Source of the DNA: Lachnospiraceae bacterium
GTDB lineage: Bacteria > Bacillota > Clostridia > Lachnospirales > Anaerotignaceae
NCBI GenBank assembly: GCA_028695945.1
Contig: JAQVIB010000063.1
Span: 1 to 10,046 of the forward strand
Length of the DNA stretch: 10,046 nt
Reading direction: 5' to 3'
Shown here: piece after piece, positions 6,145 to 10,046 of the stretch
How positions within the stretch are numbered: the first letter of the stretch is position 1
How the letters are laid out: the number at the start of each line of letters is the position of its first letter
Translations under genes and position numbers: made by a program
The notes under the pieces: model-generated
Seen by the model: the letters and a program-made list of their open reading frames with translations, nothing else
Databases searched by the model: none
Told to the model about the DNA's origin: nothing

Positions 6145-7443
6145 CTATTGAACTTCTTCACTTGCAGGTTCTGGCTCTTTTTCCACCACTTTAACAGAAA
6201 TAGAAGGTGCCTCTGCTTCAACTAAATTAATTCCCTCTGGTAAAGTAACCTTCAACGGCATGCTGTATTCGCCTGCCTCAACATTGGTTACTGTAAGGCT
6301 GCCCGTTATCTGCTCATCTTTTAGTGCTTCAATGTCTGCCTTACTTCCACGCACATCAAATGTTATATCATCCGGCGAAACCTCTGCACTTAATCCTTCA
6401 CCAAGTTCAACCTTAAATGAAATATTATCAGCTTTCAGCGTAACAGTTTTAGTGCTTTCTTTCACTATGTTCGCTGTAATAACCGCCTTGTCCTTTGTTC
6501 CCTCTTTCAGCTTAACACCTTCACTAAGGAAATATTTAATACCAAATGTCATGGTAGTGTCTGCCTCTTTGCCATCAACATTAACAGGCGTAAGGTCTAT
6601 TTCATCAATTCCTTTAAGCACCTCTTCGTCGCCCAAAACATAAACATATTCTGGGTCGCAGGTTACGTTTTCAACCATATACCCTGCCTTAGGCGTACCT
6701 ACATAAGAATACACAAGTTTAACTTTTTTGCTCATTTTAACAGGAATGTATACATCCACCGATTTAACGCTTAGTGTAACACCGTCTACCTGCATTCCCT
6801 TTGCATCATAAGCAACAAGGGTTGCTGTATAGTGGCTGTCCTCTTTAATATTTAAAATATTAACTGCTGCTTTTACTGTATCAACAGAATCTACCATAGT
6901 TTGAGAGCCAGACACAGTAACCGTTTGTGGTGTAAGCTCTGGTGCAGCCAAGGTATAACTTTCATCCGCACTACCCTGAATATCCAACACAATACTTTTT
7001 TCAACCGAAACTCTGTTTTCTATTATAAGGTTTATTGTTCCAGGCGATTTTCCTTCTATTTCATAGCTTGCACTTAAATTTGAAGGAAGCTTAACTATTA
7101 CAGTAGCGGCTACGGTTTCTCCATAACCAGGGGTTTCTTCTAAGGTACTTAAATCTATATACCCATGCATATCGTTCCTATTTTGATAAAGCCTATCCAA
7201 GGCAATTCTTTGCCCACGTATTCTAACATTAATTTTTTGACCATATATTTCTTCATAATTAGAAATAGTTTGACCTCTTTCAGTTATAGCTGAATCGTTA
7301 AGTATTTCCAGTGTTACAGAAAAATTTCGTGTTTCAACAGGATCCTCTATATTTATAACAATAAACCAAAGGCATATGGCAATGGCAAGGCTTAAAAGCT
7401 TCCAGCCAAAATCCTGCATAAGTATATGCTTAAACTTATTCAT
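6145..7443 (-). CDS. cdaR: CdaR, YbbR-repeat regulator of diadenylate cyclase
   Basis: A 432-aa protein with one N-terminal membrane helix (about 14-33) and a large extracytoplasmic part built of four YbbR repeats, roughly 38-142, 147-234, 238-326 and 331-420. Repeat signatures include VTVSGSQTMVDSVDTVKAAV (175-194) and VYVLGDEEVLKGIDEI (267-282). The end is acidic and proline-rich. In Firmicutes, CdaR binds the cyclase CdaA and modulates cyclic di-AMP synthesis at the membrane. I place the start at ATG 7441-7443, which overlaps the cdaA stop by 8 bp (ATGAATAA), a typical translational-coupling junction. The frame extends to a TTG at 7470, but this would put a cysteine-rich tail before the membrane segment. 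The Shine-Dalgarno at the ATG is weak (GGAAGGG, further upstream than ideal), which fits coupling. glmM does not follow. Confidence 0.93.
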   Translation of the reverse strand: MNKFKHILMQDFGWKLLSLAIAICLWFIVINIEDPVETRNFSVTLEILNDSAITERGQTISNYEEIYGQKINVRIRGQRIALDRLYQNRNDMHGYIDLSTLEETPGYGETVAATVIVKLPSNLSASYEIEGKSPGTINLIIENRVSVEKSIVLDIQGSADESYTLAAPELTPQTVTVSGSQTMVDSVDTVKAAVNILNIKEDSHYTATLVAYDAKGMQVDGVTLSVKSVDVYIPVKMSKKVKLVYSYVGTPKAGYMVENVTCDPEYVYVLGDEEVLKGIDEIDLTPVNVDGKEADTTMTFGIKYFLSEGVKLKEGTKDKAVITANIVKESTKTVTLKADNISFKVELGEGLSAEVSPDDITFDVRGSKADIEALKDEQITGSLTVTNVEAGEYSMPLKVTLPEGINLVEAEAPSISVKVVEKEPEPASEEVQ

Positions 7444-8299
7444 TGGCACGCCTACCCTTCCACAGCACAATCTTCTTCTTTTTCACATGTCGGTTTCCTT
7501 GGGAAAGCATACTTCTAAGGGTATCTATGCTTATGTTCCTGTAAAGCACGCCGCCCCTTGCAAGGGAAATTGCCCCAGTCTCTTCAGACACAATAATAAC
7601 AAATGCATCGGACACCTCACTTGCACCAATGGCTGCCCTGTGCCTTGTTCCTAACTCCATGCTTACGTCATTGCTGTCTGTAAGGGGAAGAAAACACGTT
7701 GCCGCTGCAATGCGGTTGTTTTTTATAATAACAGCACCGTCGTGAAGCGGTGTGTTGTGTTCAAATATATTTATTATTAATTGACTTGTAACCTGTGCAT
7801 CAATAGGTATACCCGTTCTTTCAAAATCTCCAAGAGGAACGTCATGCTCTATAAGCATTAATGCACCTGTTTTCTCATGGCTCATTTTGCCACAGGCTCT
7901 AAGTATTTCCTCCATTGTTTTTTCGGAAAAAGTACCTTCTTCGCTTCCTGCATCAGCCCTAAAAATTGAAGTTATATGCTTTCCCTTTCCAAGTTGTTCC
8001 AAAGCCTTTCTAAGTTCTGGCTGAAACACAACAATTACCGCAATAATTCCTACGGATATGGTTTTGGAAAGTATCCACAAAATTGTATTAAGTCCCAAAA
8101 GTAAAGCTACAAATGCAAACACAAATATAACAAGAATACCCTTAAACAGTATCCACGCACGGGTTTCTTTAATCCAAAATATAATTTTGTATGCAATATA
8201 GGCAACAATCAGAATATCCAAAATATCTGTTATTCCAATCGTAGGCAAACTTATATCATACAAATGTAAGGAGTCTAAAAAAGGTTTTATATATATCAT
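7436..8299 (-). CDS. cdaA: Diadenylate cyclase CdaA
   Basis: A 287-aa membrane enzyme that condenses two ATP into cyclic di-AMP, a second messenger for potassium and osmotic homeostasis and cell-wall integrity. Three membrane helices lie at about 25-43, 50-70 and 75-92, with the family sequence GITDILDILIVAYIAYK (22-38). The cytoplasmic DAC domain (about 95-265) holds the catalytic DGA (187-189) and RHR (219-221) motifs, so it should be active. A basic tail HVKKKKIVLWKGRR ends the protein. Start choice: the frame opens at a GTG (8312-8314), but that codon lies inside the Shine-Dalgarno GGGAGGTGA (8311-8319), so ATG 8297-8299 is preferred although its 14-nt spacing is long. The stop overlaps cdaR by 8 bp. 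Confidence 0.96.
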   Translation of the reverse strand: MIYIKPFLDSLHLYDISLPTIGITDILDILIVAYIAYKIIFWIKETRAWILFKGILVIFVFAFVALLLGLNTILWILSKTISVGIIAVIVVFQPELRKALEQLGKGKHITSIFRADAGSEEGTFSEKTMEEILRACGKMSHEKTGALMLIEHDVPLGDFERTGIPIDAQVTSQLIINIFEHNTPLHDGAVIIKNNRIAAATCFLPLTDSNDVSMELGTRHRAAIGASEVSDAFVIIVSEETGAISLARGGVLYRNISIDTLRSMLSQGNRHVKKKKIVLWKGRRANE

Positions 8300-8310
8300 A
8301 ATATTTGTGT

Positions 8311-8319
8311 TCACCTCCC
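8311..8319 (-). promoter_or_regulatory. Shine-Dalgarno deciding the cdaA start
   Basis: GGGAGGTGA on the minus strand contains the in-frame GTG that would otherwise be taken as the start. A start codon cannot be used within its own Shine-Dalgarno, and no other site lies upstream, so the ATG 14 nt beyond the GGAGG core is the likely start. Confidence 0.6.
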
Positions 8320-8331
8320 GAAAGTTTGGGC

Positions 8332-9270
8332 TTACTTTGTTTCTTCGTTAATTTCTTCTATTTTTGCTTCCTTTATTTTAGGTACAGCTTTAACGTAGTA
8401 AAAGTAGTTATCATCTTGAAATTTAACCCTTTGAGCACTGCCGTAATCCAGTACAAAATCCATACTTTGCACCACATAAACAATGCCGCAAGATATTATT
8501 GTACCCAATATTGCACCTATAATTGAAACCTGAGCATTAGCAAAGAAAATGGCAATTAAAAGCCCAACCATAATGGTTATTCCGCTTGCCACTATTGCAA
8601 GCTCACGTTCATAATCCACAAACATATTACTTACTACCCAGCCTATAATAACCGAAAAGCAAAACACTATTGCAACAAAATGCCATCCGTTTTCAACTAT
8701 TGTTGGTTGTAAATATTCGTATATTTTAATTGCCGAGTCTAAAATACCAACAGGGGTAAAATCTGCCTTTGGTGTAATTTCTGCCATTCCTTTTAATAAA
8801 TGTGTATTGCTCCAAATAAAAACTGCTGCTCCAACAGGTACTAATGCCCGAACCCCAATATATAGTGCCGCAAAAATAGGCACAACATATGGTATCTTAA
8901 AAAAATATGCACTAAGCATTGCTGGTATAACCAAACTTTCTTTCGGAAAGATATGAACATAAAATACAAAAAGCAAAAAGCAAAATATGAATGCTGCCAA
9001 AGCAGTTTCAACAGAGGCTAAAAATAAATAAAAGCAGGCAATAAATGCTGCAAGCACCATAAAAATTGAAGGAGTTACAAAAGTTGTAAGCACACCACAA
9101 CAAATAGTAATTATTAATATATACAAAGAAGATGCACTGCCCATAGAAAGCACCGACAGCCTTCCGAACACAAACAAACCAGCTATCAACTTGAAAATTA
9201 CATTAAATTGTACCTCCGCCTTTTTATAAACAGCAGTAAGTGACTGCCCAAAACTTATAACTATTTCCAT
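8332..9270 (-). CDS. Uncharacterised polytopic membrane protein in the cdaA operon
   Basis: A 312-aa very hydrophobic protein; I do not recognise a named family. About eight or nine membrane helices can be drawn, at about 22-42, 48-66, 68-86, 88-108, 112-125, 128-152, 198-216, 226-244 and 248-267. A loop of about 45 residues (153-197) separates the two halves. A charged tail of about 40 residues (273-312) contains FQDDNYFYYVKAVPK (284-298), an aromatic, acidic motif that I think recurs in clostridial relatives (from memory, not checked). No ATP-binding, transport-signature or catalytic motif is visible. The ATG is preceded by GAGAGGA at 7-nt spacing. It starts 2 nt after the 140-aa gene and ends 32 nt before cdaA, so all four genes form one transcription unit. 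A role linked to envelope or c-di-AMP function is only inferred from position. Confidence 0.85.
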   Translation of the reverse strand: MEIVISFGQSLTAVYKKAEVQFNVIFKLIAGLFVFGRLSVLSMGSASSLYILIITICCGVLTTFVTPSIFMVLAAFIACFYLFLASVETALAAFIFCFLLFVFYVHIFPKESLVIPAMLSAYFFKIPYVVPIFAALYIGVRALVPVGAAVFIWSNTHLLKGMAEITPKADFTPVGILDSAIKIYEYLQPTIVENGWHFVAIVFCFSVIIGWVVSNMFVDYERELAIVASGITIMVGLLIAIFFANAQVSIIGAILGTIISCGIVYVVQSMDFVLDYGSAQRVKFQDDNYFYYVKAVPKIKEAKIEEINEETK

Positions 9271-9272
9271 AA

Positions 9273-9695
9273 TCAGGTCCTCTCATTTTTGTTATCTTCT
9301 TTTGTGATGTGTGTTTCTTTTTTCCCATTCAGCTTAGATAGCATTTTTTCATATTGTAAACATCGCTCTTCTGCCAAATTGTACCTTTCACGGTTTATTA
9401 CAGTTCCTATTATTGTGTATATAACAAATAAAATAACCACCGCAGTTCCAATTTTAATTCCTTCCGCTTTACTAAATGTAGTAAAAATATCAGTTCCTGC
9501 TATAAAGAGCTTATACCCATAATATAACATTGCCAACACTGCACTGCCCAAAAATACTCCAATGCGTATCCTCAGATTTTTCTTGTAAACATAGTCCCGT
9601 CGATAATGAGAGGTTATTTTTCTATCCTCCTCACCGTGGTTTTTATCGTAGATGGCCAAATTTGTCATAATTCGTACCTTTTTAAGGTCTTCCAA
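9273..9695 (-). CDS. Uncharacterised small membrane protein, first gene of the cdaA operon
   Basis: A 140-aa protein of unknown function. The N-terminal soluble part contains LAIYDKNHGEEDRKI and HYRRDYVYKKN (13-40), rich in charged and aromatic residues. Two membrane helices follow (about 44-66 and 81-100), then a charged, probably helical coiled tail (101-140). The TTG start (9693-9695) has GGGAAG(TGAT) 7 nt upstream. An in-frame ATG (9666-9668) with AAAAGG at about 8 nt is the alternative and would give 131 aa. It precedes the polytopic protein by 2 nt, and the pair probably acts together, for example as a two-subunit membrane complex. This is inference; no domain was recognised. Confidence 0.78.
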   Translation of the reverse strand: MEDLKKVRIMTNLAIYDKNHGEEDRKITSHYRRDYVYKKNLRIRIGVFLGSAVLAMLYYGYKLFIAGTDIFTTFSKAEGIKIGTAVVILFVIYTIIGTVINRERYNLAEERCLQYEKMLSKLNGKKETHITKEDNKNERT

Positions 9696-9748
9696 TACAT
9701 CACTTCCCTCGGTTCTATAACCTTATTTTTAATTTCTATATAATGTTA

Positions 9749-9777
9749 AGTATAATCATTTTGCCTTGGAATGTAAA
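9749..9777 (-). promoter_or_regulatory. Promoter of the cdaA operon
   Basis: Read on the minus strand: TTTACA (9772-9777), a 17-bp spacer, TATACT (9749-9754), each 5 of 6 to the housekeeping consensus. Transcription would start near 9742, about 47 nt before the TTG of the first gene. It suggests housekeeping-type expression of the c-di-AMP unit. Confidence 0.7.
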
Positions 9778-9869
9778 GCAAGTGTTATAAATTGTAAGGA
9801 AAAAACAAGCAAAATAACCCTTTAATGGAATCACTTTATTTCATTACATCACCCAAGTATCCACAATGT

Positions 9870-10046
9870 TTATAGCTCTATTTTGTGATATTTCATTTTG
9901 TTCCATAATGTGGAGCGGCTTATGCCCAATTCTGCCGCCGTCTTTGTTCGTGAAAACCCATTGTTTTTAAGTGCCTGCAATATTTTCTTTTTCTCCCACC
10001 TATCCACTTCATCTTTTCCAAAGTTATTACCGTCATCGTTATAAAG
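9870..10046 (-). CDS. Fis-type helix-turn-helix C-terminus of a transcriptional regulator (5' part outside window)
   Basis: The last 58 codons of a minus-strand gene entering from the right edge and ending at TAA (9870-9872). The residues form a Fis-family DNA-binding domain: KKKILQALKNNGFSRTKTAA then ELGISRSTLWNKMKYHKIEL, where the second helix pair is the DNA-reading helix-turn-helix. This is the standard C-terminal end of sigma-54-dependent enhancer-binding activators (NtrC/PrpR type). The AAA+ and sensor domains are not in view, so sigma-54 dependence is inferred; a free-standing Fis-like protein is unlikely because a DEVDRWEKKK linker and further frame precede it. The gap of about 90 bp to the next promoter makes it a separate unit from the cdaA operon. 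Confidence 0.85.
   Translation of the reverse strand, partial: LYNDDGNNFGKDEVDRWEKKKILQALKNNGFSRTKTAAELGISRSTLWNKMKYHKIEL

Noticed and set aside
7444..7470. Extended cdaR start at TTG 7470
   Set aside because: It adds nine residues (starting MCCGRV) with no good Shine-Dalgarno, while the ATG at 7443 forms a standard ATGAATAA overlap with the cdaA stop.
9823..9846. Hairpin TAATG...CATTA after the Fis-domain gene as a terminator
   Set aside because: The stem is all but one or two base pairs A-T, has a mismatch, and is not followed directly by a U-tract on the minus strand.

Overview
The window is AT-rich DNA with strong AGGAGG-type Shine-Dalgarno sites, short intergenic gaps and two complete divergent or convergent operon borders. 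The gene content (a NuoE/NuoF-like soluble NAD(P)H enzyme joined to a GltD-type flavoprotein, an ECF sigma/anti-sigma pair, and CdaA/CdaR making cyclic di-AMP) points to an anaerobic Clostridia-type Firmicute. Placing it nearer the Lachnospiraceae and relatives is an inference from protein resemblance only.

Left part (1-3215, minus strand): a three-gene redox operon transcribed leftwards. A NuoE-like [2Fe-2S] subunit is followed after 2 nt by a NuoF-like FMN/NADH subunit, then after 16 nt by a flavoprotein that runs off the left edge. The last protein fuses a NuoG/HydA-type [2Fe-2S] domain to a GltD/NfnB-type FAD domain. Together they look like an electron-bifurcating transhydrogenase of the Sporomusa (Stn) type rather than respiratory complex I or a hydrogenase. 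A 395-bp divergent intergenic region with a promoter facing each way separates the operon from proC.

Middle (3611-6114): proC (proline biosynthesis) on the plus strand. After it comes a 295-bp gap that holds, on the minus strand, a promoter with a perfect -35 box, four consecutive hairpins and a terminator-like end: a candidate small structured RNA of about 158 nt that I cannot assign to a family. Then come an ECF sigma factor and an overlapping membrane protein that is probably its anti-sigma factor. The latter gene has two in-frame start codons, each with a perfect Shine-Dalgarno at 8-nt spacing. A strong hairpin terminator ends this unit.

Right part (6145-9777, minus strand): a four-gene operon starting from a good promoter at 9749-9777. 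It encodes two uncharacterised membrane proteins (140 and 312 aa), then cdaA (diadenylate cyclase) and cdaR (its YbbR-repeat regulator). glmM, the usual third partner, does not follow cdaR. At the right edge is the C-terminal Fis-type helix-turn-helix of another minus-strand regulator, probably a sigma-54-dependent activator.
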